Source: Chrysemys picta bellii
Taxonomy: Eukaryota; Chordata; Testudines; Emydidae
Direction of reading: 5' to 3'
DNA length: 64,000 bases
NCBI RefSeq assembly: GCF_011386835.1
Contig: NC_088795.1
Span: 122,839,434-122,903,433, forward strand
Shown: piece by piece, positions 9,871 to 20,699 of the stretch
Layout: every line of letters starts with the position of its first letter
Numbering within the stretch: position 1 is the stretch's first letter
The notes under the pieces: generated by a model
Databases searched by the model: none
What the model saw: the letters and a program-made list of their open reading frames with translations, nothing else
Told to the model about the DNA's origin: nothing
Program-made: the position numbers and the translations under genes

Positions 9871-11756
9871 CCCCCTCTTGTACAGGCAGACACAACCAGC
9901 CCCCTTTCTTGTTATCCCATGAAAATCAAATTTCTAGGTGTCTTTTTGTGAAGATCTGACTGCTAAGATATTGCTAGCAATTACCATACATAATGCTTGG
10001 ACAGAATTTGTCTCTGATTTGTAAGAGATAATGGACTATATTCTGCCCTTTGTGAATGACTGCAACTCCCAGGACCCAGAATTATCAAAAAGGTTTGGAC
10101 TACAGCCATATGTTTGGTACTCTATACATCATTTTCTGTAACACTACATAGTCTTGGAATGATTGTGCATTTACTTGGTTCCCTCCCAATCTCTTCTTCC
10201 CTCTCTGCAAGTTAATAGTAAACTTGTTCAAAATATCTGCCAATAAAAATATCATCTAAGGAATAAATTCTACGAGTCAAAGTTAGAATATAAAAATTTA
10301 CCATTTCTGCCAATGCATAAACTGGTTTCTGCAAGTAAGCAGGCACCTGTTCTGACCTCATAAGAATATTGTTTATTCATGTTTAAATCTCTGAATGACT
10401 TTTTTTGAAGACAAGAGGCAGAATATTTTCAAATTAGTTATAACAGTATATACATACAATATTTTACATTTAAATAGCTCCTTTAACAACAGAGAATCCG
10501 AAAGGAATCATACGACCACATTTGGGGAAGGAAACCAGGCAGACAGTTGGTACATAGCACCAGGCAAAATGGCCTGAGAGAGGAAATATTACCCAAACAC
10601 ATTGGAACAAACTCATACTCTTACAAAATGGGCTAACAAAAACTCAGTTGATTAAACTGACTGAGCTACATTCAAAATACCCATGTACAAGAAACTACAT
10701 GGAATACAACTTATCCTGCTCATCAGTACTGAAGACTGTATTCTGTTCTACTTTAGTAGAAATAATGGTTGTTTGGTGATTATAATACTGAATTATAGTG
10801 CTGCAGTAATACTACTATATTTAGAACTAGACACTTCCATTCCAAACACTTTTTTTTTTCGTTCAATTATGACGTTTTTTAAATTACTGCCCAGGCTAAT
10901 ATTTCTCACAGTGGGTCTCCACTCAGATTATTTTGCTTTGATGTTTAAAAGACGGCCTACTGTTTTAAACTTCTGAGTATATGGTTTTAAAAAAAAAATC
11001 ACATTATTTTAAAACTTCAGACAGGAATATAGATATTGTTCTCAATAAAGAATTTTTGCTTTTTTCTTGCTTCAAAATATTTGAGAAATAAACAGATATT
11101 TGGGAAGAGAGAAATAAAGTAATGAATAATTGGACTATAGGGTCGCACAGTTCATTGCTTCTGTAGACTGAGCACTCATTGCATCAACACACCATTGCAT
11201 CCCTCCATTTTCTGATTCCCCCTTTTTCTCACCCCCACGCTCAAGACTCCATTTGCCTGCCCGCAATTGCCCACCTATGCCTGGGACTTCATGTGCCCCA
11301 ATTATTTCTTTTTCCCCCACACATCCAAACCAGGATCCCCCATTCTTCCCTTCATGCCAGGGGCTTTGTGTTGCTTCCCATTCCTTCCTCCCCCCATGCC
11401 AAGGGCTCTATCTCAGTCTTTTTGCTCCCACTTCTGAAGTACCTTTCTTACTTCCAAATTGGAAGAGACAGGTAGATTAGTTGGTGTCCCATCTTTCTCT
11501 CCTTCCTCCTCCCCCCCCCCATAAAGCAGTCATTGGGGAGACAGCACTAGAAGAGAGGAAGGAATGAAGCCTCCTTCAACCTCCTCTCCCTCTAGGTCCC
11601 CTTGCTGATTGAGCATCTGTTCCGTAGTAGTCAGGCAACTCTCAGCACTGTATTTGTTGCTTCCACAGATCCTGTATCATTGGCAAAATTACTAAAATAT
11701 TACTCTCCATTAATCATTTAAAAGTTTAATATAATGTTTTATGTAAGCTTAATTAC
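9871..11756 (-). other. Intron 3 of RGS12 immediately after exon 3
   Basis: Begins at the donor GTAATTAAG (11756 downward). It continues leftward with AT-rich sequence, C-rich low-complexity DNA at 11200-11520 (including a run of 10 C at 11511) and no recognised repeats or exons. I looked for the RGS-domain exons expected next and found none, so they lie beyond position 1. Confidence 0.6.
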
Positions 11757-11873
11757 CTCAAGATCATCCAGTGAACGAGTAATGCTAAATCGCTTAGATC
11801 TTCCAAATGATCTCCGAACAGACGAACGTTGGGGAGCCAGGGCTAATCCAACTGGATGTCCAAATTTGGCACC
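11757..11873 (-). CDS. RGS12: RGS12 exon 3 (basic serine-rich linker before the RGS domain)
   Basis: An internal exon of 117 nt, exactly 39 codons in phase 0 on both sides. The acceptor is TTTTAG before GGT (11873) and the donor is GAG followed by GTAATTAAG (11757/11756). Translation starts GAKFGHPVGLALAPQ and ends RRSFGRSKRFSITRSLDDLE. RSFGRSKRFSITRSLDDLE is a hallmark of RGS12 just upstream of its RGS domain. Exon 2 ends at a codon boundary (AAG, then GTAAGA), so the two exons join in frame to give residues 621-659. The segment is very basic and rich in serine with R/K-R-x-S patterns, a likely phosphorylated linker. It was too short to stand out as an open frame. Confidence comes from the match of splice sites, phase and family sequence. 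Confidence 0.95.
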
Positions 11874-12690
11874 CTAAAACACAATAGAAAATATAGGGTT
11901 ACTTATACTTGTTCTATGTAAATAAAGTACTAAAATAAAATACAACTCCTCAGAGACAACATCTGATTTCTAGAGAATTGTGTTGATAGGCACATTGAAC
12001 AACAAGGAAGAAGATCTTCAACAAAAGTAATAAAAGTGAGTTAGGTTCCCATTTTGAATGGGTGTTAGGCAACTGTCTCCCCTTTCTGTCTCTGAAATTC
12101 TCTACCCAAGTGACATACTTAAGTTCATGAGGTGACTTTTCCAGCCAAAGTCCCCAGTCCTTCAAACATTTAGACACAAATCACTTTATGAACATGAGTA
12201 ATCAGTGAGACTACTCATCTGCATAAAGTAAATTCTATTTGTAATTATTAGCAACATGGGTGCCCATATTTGAACATAAGAGAGCCTACCCCTATGTTAT
12301 AATGCCTATAAAATGCTTACTCACATTTCCTCCATATGATGCTACAACAATACTAGAATCCATCTTACCCAATCTTTGATGCACTCTTTCTGTATGATTT
12401 AAACACAGCTGGAACATTCCCTGAAATTTTGGAACTGATCGGATGCAGTATCAAAGTTATCTTATTACATCCAGACAAATGAAACTGACATCAAGTTGAG
12501 AGTAAAATTTTCTTGTGTCCCCACTTCGATTACTGACATTCCCTTTTTATGGCCTAACATCAATAAATTCCCACTTTCTCGCATGAGGTCTAAAATGAAG
12601 TCACTGACTACTCTTTAGCTTTGAAGAATAGAGTTATAGCACCCCTATCCTCAACCATAAATGGCATTGTAATCCACCTCCAAAGTTAAA
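11874..12690. other. Intronic DNA, nothing recognised
   Basis: The first part contains the intron 2 acceptor tract (right next to exon 3). No repeats or genes that I can support. Confidence 0.35.
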
Positions 12691-14240
12691 TCAAAATGGT
12701 CTTCTGGATTTCAAACATCTCTATGGAGATGTTCCACCAAGCTCAGTTTCTCTATAGTGAGGGCCTTTTCTCTGTTGTTTCCTTCTCCCTCCTCACACCA
12801 TCTACAGCTGGAGAGTCACTATTTTTGTTGCTCCATGTATCTGAAACTTCCCCCAATTTATCATCTTCTTCTTCTTCTTCCTTTAGGTCGTTTTTCCTAG
12901 CAAAGGTCACGGCAGCAGCATGGAGTATAGGGAAGACCCGACCTATTTTTCCTCCGCAACATGTTCCAGCTCCTCCTGGGGGATTCCCCACCATTCCCAG
13001 GCCAGCCAAGAGATATAATCCCTCCAGCACGTACTGGGTCGGCCTCAAGGCCTCCACCCAATGCGACGTTTCTGGAAAAGTTCCAATGGAAGCCTCCCAG
13101 GGGGCATCCTTAACAGGTGCCCAAACTACCTCAACTAGCTCCTCTTGATCCAGAGGAGGAGCGGCTCTACTCCAAGGACCTCCCAAATAGCCGACTTCCT
13201 CACCCTGTCTCAGAGAGTAAGCCCAGTCACCCTGCGGAGAAACTTCATTTCTGTGCTTGTACCCGCGATCTCGTTCTTTCAGCAACCTGTAAACTGAGAT
13301 CTTTGTCCAAGAACTCAGCTCCCGCTTCACCACCATGGATCAGCACAGCGCCCGCATCACTGCCACCACCTCATCAATCCGCCAGTTGATCTCATGCTCC
13401 CAACTTGTCATCACTCGTGAACAAGACCCCTAGATATTTAAACTCTTCCACTAAATGTAGCAGCCCCTGCAGCACCTAGAGAGAGCAGTCCACTTTCTTC
13501 TAGGAGAGGACCATGACCTCTTATTTGGAGGTGCTGATTCTCATCCCAGCCGCTTCACACTCAGCTGCAAAACATTCGGAGATCACAGTCTGAAGAAGCA
13601 AGAAGGACATCTTCATCTGCAAAGAGCAGAGATGCTACCTTCAAGTCCCTGTACCGGATGCACTCCACAGCTCGGCTGCGCCTTGATATTCTGTGCATGA
13701 AAATTACGAACAGGAGTGGGGACAAGATGCACCTTTTGTGGAGTCCATCACTCACCTTGAACGAACTCAACTTAATGCCAAGAATACAAACACAACTCTC
13801 ACTCTGAGAGCAGAGGGACCGGATAGCACGCAAAAGCAGCACTGGCACCTTATACTCCCAGCAGCACTTCCCACAAGACATCTAAGGGAATGCAGTCATA
13901 GGACTTCTCCAGGTCTACAAAACAAAGGTAGACTGGATTAGCAAACTCCCACGATCCCTTGAGTATCTGCAAGAGTACAAAGAGCTGGTCAGTTGTTCCA
14001 AGGCCAGGACAGAATCCGCATTGTTCCTCCTGAATCCGAGGTACAACTAATGAGCGTAACCTCCCCTCAAGCACCCTGGCATAGGCTTTGCCAAGGAGGC
14101 TGAGGAGTGTGATCCCCCTATAGTTGGAACACACCCTCTGGTATCCTTCCTTAAAGATCGGGACCACCACCCCAGTTTGCCAGTCCAAAGGTACTGCACC
14201 CGCCTTCCAGGCAACACTGAAGAGGCGCATTAACTACTCC
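12690..14240 (-). mobile_element. LINE reverse-transcriptase remnant
   Basis: Minus-strand RT of a non-LTR retrotransposon, in several frames. 14230-13850 gives VPLDWQTGVVVPIF, NYRGITLLSLLGKAYARVLE and EEQCGFCPGLGTTDQLF, ending in LCFVDLEKSYDCIP. 13881-13561 gives LSPLLFVIFMHRISRRS and SLLFADEDVLLASS, where the usual FADD is FADE with a frame disturbance. 13336-12752 gives VVKRELSSWTKISVYRLL and the C-terminal region. Overall this resembles the RTE/Rex1 group by motif style; I cannot settle the clade. The 5' part is missing and the copy is inactive. Confidence 0.8.
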
Positions 14241-14346
14241 CAATTTATGTTGTCTTAAAATGTTCCTTTTAATTATATCATAGTTAACTATCCCTTATTT
14301 CATCTGCTGTGGTGAGGAAGGATGCAAGTTTACAAGAATATGTATT

Positions 14347-14981
14347 GTATGCTATGTTGTCATGGCTTTGTTGGTCCCAGGATATTACAGAAACCTGGGG
14401 AGACCATTTTATTGACCCAACTTCTCTTGGAGAGAGAGAGAGAAAAGCTTTCAAGCTTACACAGAGTTCTTCTTCAGGTCTGGGAAATGTACTCAGAGTG
14501 TCACAACTAAATACAAGGTGAAAAGATTGTTTAGCATAAGTAAACATATTTAGAGGGACCGTTTCAGGTGAAGTAGCCAGATAATACCTCTCCAGTCACG
14601 GGGGGGGGAAAGCACACAAGAAAAGAAGCAGAGAGGGGTGGGTTTAATGGGTTATAGACCATTGTAAAAAGCCATAATTCCAGTGTCTCTATTCCATCCA
14701 TGATTTTTAGGGTCTAGCAAAGTTATGAACTTACGCTCTTAGGCTTGTCTTTTGAAGGCGCTGTGCAGTTTTCCTTTGAGGATGATGACTGAGAAGTCAG
14801 ATATAGAGAACTATAATTGCTTTGTGAAAAGTGTTCACCCAGAAATGATAGTTTTTTTTTGTCTTTTATAATTTTTCTGTGTGACATTTCCCAGACCTGA
14901 AAAAGAGCTCTGTCTTGAAACTTGGTCTCTCTCAAGAGAAGTTGCTCCAATAAAAGATATTACCTTACCTATCTTGTGTCT
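14347..14981. mobile_element. Foldback element with 14-bp TSD (TTGGTCCCAGGATATTA family)
   Basis: A 635-bp insertion flanked by CAAGAATATGTATT (14333-14346) and CAAGAATATTTATT (14982-14995), a 14-bp duplication with one mismatch. The left end has TTTGTTGGTCCCAGGATATTA and AAAGCTTTCAAGCTTACACA. The right end carries the inverted equivalent, with TCCAATAAAAGATATTACCT. The centre is unrelated AT-rich sequence with a run of 8 G at 14600. No coding capacity. Shorter relatives lie at 31530, 39258 and 50216. Confidence 0.75.
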
Positions 14982-14995
14982 CAAGAATATTTATT

Positions 14996-16229
14996 AGCGA
15001 CTGCATGGTTTTTAAATGGCAGCTTTCTATTACTTTTCCTTCAATTTTTTTTCTTTTCTGCCTTTAGGAGAGTCACTGTTTCCAACTCTAAAATATTTCT
15101 TTTTTTTTCCCCCTAAGTGTTTTGTTTTTCTGCATTTGAAATTTACATTAAACAAAAATAATTCCAGATTCTTATAATTAGATGTTCACAGCTGACTGTA
15201 CAAAGTAGGGGAAAAAACAGAACACTATGAAGTTATATCACTGTTCTATAGGATGATATATTTTTGACATCTTCCCGGAAGAAAATGAATATCTGTTTAT
15301 TTACCCACAGGTATTCAATGCTATTCTTTAACAATATGACTCCCATTGGTGACTTTGCAATTCTCACTCGTGTATATTTACTAGAGACTCCATTTGGAAG
15401 TCTTTATTGTAAGATGGATTGCCACAGCCCAGTGTACTTTTCAGGAAGCTGGACCCAAATTCTGGAGAAAGCCCTTCTTGTTTCTGGGGCATTTCAGGAA
15501 AGCTTTAAATAAGGAGGTTCTTATCTCACTATGAAAACAAATGATGTAGTATTCCCTGTGTTTTTTATATTGAAATATCTTTGTTCTGCCCCATATTTTC
15601 AATTTTCAGTGTACTGACAATGAATAACTGCACCATAGAAGTTGTCAGGGAGAAGCTGAAAAGTAGACTCTTGAGGTTTTTGACACCCAGGAACAATGTC
15701 AGACTGGAACAAGTACATTAGCTAGATATTTCGGCTATAAAATTATCATCAGTTTAGTATGCTGACATTCAAAGTTGCCATCCTTAGGTTTCAACGTTAA
15801 CACCCATTGAGCTAAACAGGGCATTTCATATCTCTGAGATAATTTGCAAGTGACCTGCAGATCCAGGCAGGTATTATTGCATTGGTTCATGCATGGTTTA
15901 TATTTTAAGGCTCTTTGCAATCCTAAGATCTAAAATAACTTTTCCCCCTGCAAAATGAAAGCTTAGATCTGACGCAATACTCTGCAGCAAAGGGTAGACT
16001 CCATGGCAAATTCAGCAGAATGCATCAGTATTAATTAGAGATAGTCAAAACAATAGCATGGCACCTTGAAAGTTATTACTAGTGACACTTGATGTTCCTT
16101 GTATGTAAGGATGTAAATTACTTGCATGAAAGTTTCACCACATTTTAACTATGGAAGTACCACCTTTACATTTATTAAATCTTTCATTTAGTGAGAACAA
16201 ACACAAATAATATAATAATAATAATATAT
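14996..16229. other. Intronic DNA, nothing recognised
   Basis: AT-rich sequence without supported features. A short (ATA)n tract lies at 16208-16228 beside the SINE. Confidence 0.3.
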
Positions 16230-16416
16230 GGAGATATACCCATCTCCTAAAACTGGAAAGGAGCCTGAAAGGTCATCAAGTCCAGCCCCCTGCCTCCACT
16301 AGCAGGACCAAGTACTGATTTTTTCCCTAGATCCCTAAGTGGCCCTCTCAAGGATTGAACTCACAACTCTGGGTTTAGCAGGCCAACGCTCAAACCACTG
16401 AGCTATCCCTCCCCCT
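16230..16416 (-). mobile_element. Turtle tRNA-derived SINE, antisense copy
   Basis: Read on the minus strand, the head is a tRNA-like promoter with box A (ATAGCTCAGTGGTTTGAGC) and box B (GAGTTCAATCC). It is followed by the conserved body (GGTCCTGCTAGTGGAGGCAG) and the tail CCAGTTTTAGGAGATGGG. This is the polymerase-III SINE common to cryptodiran turtles. It is not a functional tRNA gene: there is no cloverleaf end and the body is fused. Confidence 0.9.
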
Positions 16417-16831
16417 GAGGAATGTAAGGCAGGAGGAACTCCAAAGGCTAGCAACAATAGTAACATCAGTACTTTGGAGGGCAAATGGCATACTGAAGCC
16501 AACTGAGAAAGTATTAAAGTACACTTTAATGCATGCTTCTCAATGCTCCTCTGTAGTATCACCAAAAACAAAAGCTTTCCCAGCAGGTATCCATCTTTCA
16601 TAACAGAAGGGTGATGAGAAAGAAAACCAAATATCAAAACTGGGCAAACACATCTGGGACAAAGGAGAACATGACATTTTCACTTTGTTTCCAAGTGCAG
16701 CCCAAAGAGAACACAGAAATAATTGCCCAACATAGGTTTAAAAGGTGGCAATCCCTGTGTGCTACTCTTGAGCGTTTATCATGTACAGATAAAATATAAT
16801 GCAAAAGATTTTAGAAACTAATTACATCTAA
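16417..16831. other. Intronic DNA, nothing recognised
   Basis: No supported features. Confidence 0.3.
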
Positions 16832-16839
16832 ATTTAGGG

Positions 16840-17094
16840 CAGGGATCAGCAACCTTTGGAACGCGGCTCGCCAGGGTAAACACCGCGGCAGGCTGGTTTG
16901 TTTACCTGCTGCGTCCGCAGGTTTGGCTGATCGCAGCTCCCACTGGCTGAGGCCCCCATTGGCCTGGAGCAGCGAACCGTGGCCAGTGGGATCCGAGATC
17001 AGACAAACCTGTGGATGCGGCAGGTAAATAAACCGGCCCGGCCCGGCAAGGGGCTTACCCTGGCAAGCCGCATGCCAAAGGTTGCCGATCCCTG
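16840..17094. mobile_element. hAT MITE with exact 8-bp TSD
   Basis: A 255-bp element with terminal inverted repeats CAGGGATCAGCAACCTTTGG and CCAAAGGTTGCCGATCCCTG. It is flanked by exact 8-bp duplications ATTTAGGG (16832-16839 and 17095-17102), the hAT signature. The interior is GC-rich and itself partly palindromic. No coding capacity. The same termini occur at 62988-63277. Confidence 0.9.
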
Positions 17095-17102
17095 ATTTAG
17101 GG

Positions 17103-18025
17103 GGTGGGCAGGCCTGCTTTAAGGTAACTCCAATTGCATTCTAAGAGAAAATGAAATTGATCTGCAATCTTCAGAATCACTAGATTTGGTTATTCAGCAA
17201 ATGTTGATGTCTGAGTTTAAAACTAAAAGCCTCTTGGGTTATGTAGGGTCTGTAAATACAGAGACACAGAATGAAAGGGAGGATGAAAAAAACCACACTT
17301 AGAAGAATCACGTAGGAGTACAAAACAGAACAGGAAATTAGCACCCAGTCAAAATTTGATGTAAGGTTTTCTGACACTTGTACAAAAATAAATATCTAGT
17401 ACTTGGTTAGAATCCAGTCATAGCATAAGAAAGAAAATGAGAAATATGACCCCAATAAAGAAAGAGAAATACAGCCCCATCTATACCAAGAATAAAGTAA
17501 TGCTAGAGAACTGCTTATAAAAAGGTGCAAACCAGTTACAGTTAACCATTTGCCTGGCCAATCTGGACAAGGCATAAGTGTTTTGAAATGGCACTTAAAA
17601 AAAAAAGTGTTTCCTAAACCAATGGTCTCTTTCTTGCACTAAAGAGCTGAGTTAGAGATACCTATGGGAGACGAAGAGAACTAGACACTGCTAAAGAAAG
17701 ACTACTTCTTGAATCTCTCTGCAAAATATTTAAATTTCCCAGTAAGTTATTGCTGAAGTCTCTCTTCCCCTGCCTTCTCGTTCCAGAGATTTAGTCTGTA
17801 CAAATGGGCCTGGTCTCTGGAAGAGGAAATAAGTTGGAAGTCTATTTATCTCATGCACACACACACACAAAAATCTTACAGGAACAGGTATTTCCAGTTA
17901 ACTACAGCCAAAGACTTTTAGTGAGAATCTACTGAGGAAAAAGCACCTCGTGCTTGAACAGAAAATAGCTACTACAAGTAGAATCTGCAAATCTGCTAGC
18001 CTGCAGGAAGTCACAGCATTTATCG
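17103..18025. other. Intronic DNA, nothing recognised
   Basis: A CA microsatellite lies at 17856-17870. Nothing else that I can support. Confidence 0.35.
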
Positions 18026-18033
18026 GCATAAAG

Positions 18034-18421
18034 CAGTGGTCCCCAAACTGTACGGGGGCACACATCAGGGCCCAGGCTAGCTCCCACGGGGGGTGGGGAG
18101 GGAGCACCCGAGTCCCACTCTGCCCCCAGCTGCAGTTCTGCTTGTCCCCCAGCCACAGCTCTGGCCCCAGCTCCAGGCCAGCTCTGGCTCCAGAAGCAGC
18201 TCCACTCCGTCCCCAGGTCAGCTCTGCCCTCATTCCCTCTGCACCCCCAGGCCAGCTCTGCCTCTAGCCTCAGCTCCACCCTCATCCCCAGTTCAGCTAC
18301 CAACCCTGCCTTCAGCCCAAGCTCCTCTGCTGAGTCAGTTGTGCAGTAATGGGGGAGGGAGATTGGACAGACTCCATGACTGGTAAACAGGGGTGTTAAG
18401 AGAAAAGTCTGGGCACCACTG
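18034..18421. mobile_element. hAT-type MITE (CAGTGGTCCCCAAAC termini)
   Basis: The left terminus CAGTGGTCCCCAAACTG and right terminus GGGCACCACTG are inverted. The flanks GCATAAAG and ATGTAAAG would be a worn 8-bp duplication (5 of 8). The interior consists of CAGCTC/CCCCAG-rich imperfect repeats and gives meaningless long frames on both strands. A sister copy lies at 63617. Confidence 0.7.
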
Positions 18422-18540
18422 ATGTAAAGGAAGATTTCAGCGGCTGTGTCTCTGATGTTTTCTACGAGTAATTGAAAGGTTTTAACATGCATGTAGTCAG
18501 TCAGTAGTTAGAGGAACTATTAGGGAGGATATAACAGTGC

Positions 18541-18637
18541 TGCAAAAAGAACAGGAGTACTTGTGGCACCTTAGAGACTAACAGATTTATTAGAGCATAA
18601 GCTTTTGTGGACTACAGCCCACTTCTTCGGATGCATA
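18541..18637 (+). repeat. Partial copy of the GTGTTAGTCT palindromic family
   Basis: TGCAAAAAGAACAGGAGTAC, GGCACCTTAGAGACTAACAG and ACAGCCCACTTCTTCGGATG match the left half of the element at 34787. Both ends are incomplete, and a solo LTR starts 15 bases to the right. Confidence 0.75.
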
Positions 18638-18651
18638 GTACTGTTACCCTT

Positions 18652-19369
18652 TGTGATATAGCATGGCCAGAGGGCAGCAGGAGAGTGATAGATGGGAGAT
18701 ATTTAAGTCCCAGGATGATGAGAGCCTTATTCCCTGTAGAGAGGCTGCTACAGATTAATTAGAGCACCTGAAACCAATTAAGCCAATTAGAGCACCTGAA
18801 GCTAGTCACCTGATAAAACCCCCCTGCTTCAATCAGACAGTTGGAGGAGTTGAAGCAGAGAGCAGATTGGAGGAGAGTGGTTTGGTGTTGGGAGAAACTT
18901 AGCCCAAGCAGAGAGAGGGCAGGAAGCCCCACAAGCTGAAGGGCCGGAGAGGGAAGTAGCCCAGGGGAAGGAATCGCTAGTTCAAGTGGTTTGCCGCTAT
19001 CCCTAGGGGCCCTGGGCTGGGACCCAGAGTAGAGGGCAGGCCCAGGTCCCACCCTCTCCACTCCCCTTTTCTGGGACACTAGTGGGACAGTTGATACCCC
19101 AGTTCAGGGGCAAGAAACAGCACCCTGAACCCCCCACAAGAGGAGAAAGCGCGGGACCCATCATAATGGGGGGAGGGATAGCTCAGTGGTTTGAGCATTG
19201 GCCTGCTAAACCCAGGGTTGTGAGTTCAATCCTTGAGGGGGCTGCTTAGGGATCTGGGGCAAAAACATTACTTGGTCCTGCTAGTGAAGGCAGGGGGCTG
19301 GACTCGATGACCTTTCGAGGTCCCTTCCAGTTCTAGGAGATGGGATAATAGTGCCGGCAATTTGCCACA
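18652..19369 (+). mobile_element. Solo LTR with 4-bp TSD and a SINE inserted
   Basis: Starts TGTGATATAGC and ends TTTGCCACA, flanked by CCTT at 18648-18651 and 19370-19373. Inside are a purine-rich region and repeated AATTAGAGCACCTGAA motifs. A CTGATAAAACCCC stretch near 18811 could be a weak TATA element. The same family, on the other strand, is at 28931-29724. There is no internal retroviral or Gypsy coding sequence, so this is a recombinational solo LTR. The superfamily (Gypsy-like or ERV) is unresolved. The turtle SINE at 19168-19344 inserted after the LTR. Confidence 0.7.
19168..19344 (+). mobile_element. Turtle tRNA-derived SINE inside the solo LTR
   Basis: Head with ATAGCTCAGTGGTTTGAGC and GAGTTCAATCC (boxes A and B), body GGTCCTGCTAGTGAAGGCAG, tail CCAGTTCTAGGAGATGGG. 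Flanked by ATAAT at 19163-19167 and 19345-19349. The nested position dates it after the LTR insertion. Confidence 0.9.
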
Positions 19370-19381
19370 CCTTGTTATATA

Positions 19382-19748
19382 CAGTAAAAGCTGTTTTATC
19401 TGGCACTTCACCAGCGGGAAAGCTCTAAGAACCAGCATTTCTGATCTTCATTGAAATTCTGGTTTATAATCCAGTTGGCATGGGGCCCTGAGTGCTAGCA
19501 ACGCAGCTCCCATTAGCCAATGGGAGCTGTGGAGGCAGTGCGCAGAGCTGCCTGCCACGCCTCCGCTTAAGAGCAGCCAGGAGAGGTCACTGCTTGCACG
19601 GAGCCGCCTGATGTGAGCGGCCCCCCGGATCCACCACCCCAAGCCGCTGCCCTGAGCCCCCTCCTAAACTCAAACTCCCTCACCCTTAGTTAACCAGCAT
19701 TTTTTATTGCCAATTCTCCCAACATGTCTGATAAAACAGCTTTTACTG
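19382..19748. mobile_element. Pogo/Tigger-like MITE with TA TSD
   Basis: A 367-bp element with terminal inverted repeats CAGTAAAAGCTGTTTTATC and GATAAAACAGCTTTTACTG, flanked by TA at 19380-19381 and 19749-19750, as expected for the Tc1/mariner superfamily. The CAGTAAAA...TTATC terminus is Tigger-like. No transposase. It sits 12 bases to the right of the solo LTR. Confidence 0.85.
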
Positions 19749-19750
19749 TA

Positions 19751-20690
19751 CTACGAACTACTGTAGAAAAATTAGTAAGGATGAAGCTGACTTTTTCAAA
19801 GAAGCATACTGCCATCTGGCTAAAAACTACTTTGAATTGTGCATATATGCTAGATGAACTCTCTTTTGTTTTGGTACCGAGTGCCTATGAAGTCTATTAC
19901 AATTTATTAGTTAAATAGTGGTATAAGATGTGTTTTCTATCTGAAACATATAATCTCTGGATCAATAAACCAGAATCAGAAGAGTAGATAGATGTTTGAG
20001 CAGAGGCTGAAAACGAAAGCCAAAATTCCTGAAGCCTAACCCTAGAATGGTAGAGAAACTAGAAAATCCATCTGACAACTTAGGAAGTCTTATACCTGTT
20101 AGTAAATATTAACCTTTTTAGTTTCTTGCATATTAATTTACATATGAACTATTCTTCCAAAATCTTTATAGCATTACCAAAGAGCGTGTTTGAATTTTAA
20201 TTGTTTTTTAACCTGTAAGTGGCCTATATTTAGGAATTTCATATGATTGAGTGTTGAGCTCTATCTAGTTTTCCTCAGCATTTTCATATCTTTAAGAATC
20301 TAGGTGTCCAGCAGAAAAAACCCTCATACTAAAAGTATATACAAAAGTATAAACAAAACTGGGTGATATTGTTATAGCAGATTTTTCTATAAAGAACTGG
20401 GTAGTCAATAAAAAAATTGCTAGTACAGATGAGTTCTGTAAGAAGTGAAACAGTAATAATGACCGGATTAGAGCTCCCCTTAGCTTATCACTCATGTAAC
20501 CTAAAGATACCACAAAAAAATCTATAAGAAATTAAGTAAAATGAAAACCTCAAAACAAGACACATAGTAAAATTAATCATGAAAAAGTATTTTTCCCTCC
20601 AAAAACAAGTTTTTGTCTCAGACCCTAACAAAAGACAGAGGATTTTAAAAATGAGGTGGGGGAGTGCAAACTGTGGTATCCCACTGGTAA
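19751..20690. other. Intronic DNA, nothing recognised
   Basis: AT-rich sequence with no supported feature. Confidence 0.3.
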
Positions 20691-20699
20691 CCAATAAGA

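Noticed and set aside
1..11756. Expected RGS-domain exons of RGS12
   Set aside because: I looked for the next exon after SLDDLE on the minus strand and found no matching coding sequence with splice sites; they must lie outside.
19168..19243. Possible tRNA gene (A and B boxes)
   Set aside because: It is the head of a turtle SINE with a conserved non-tRNA body and tail; two more copies exist in the window.
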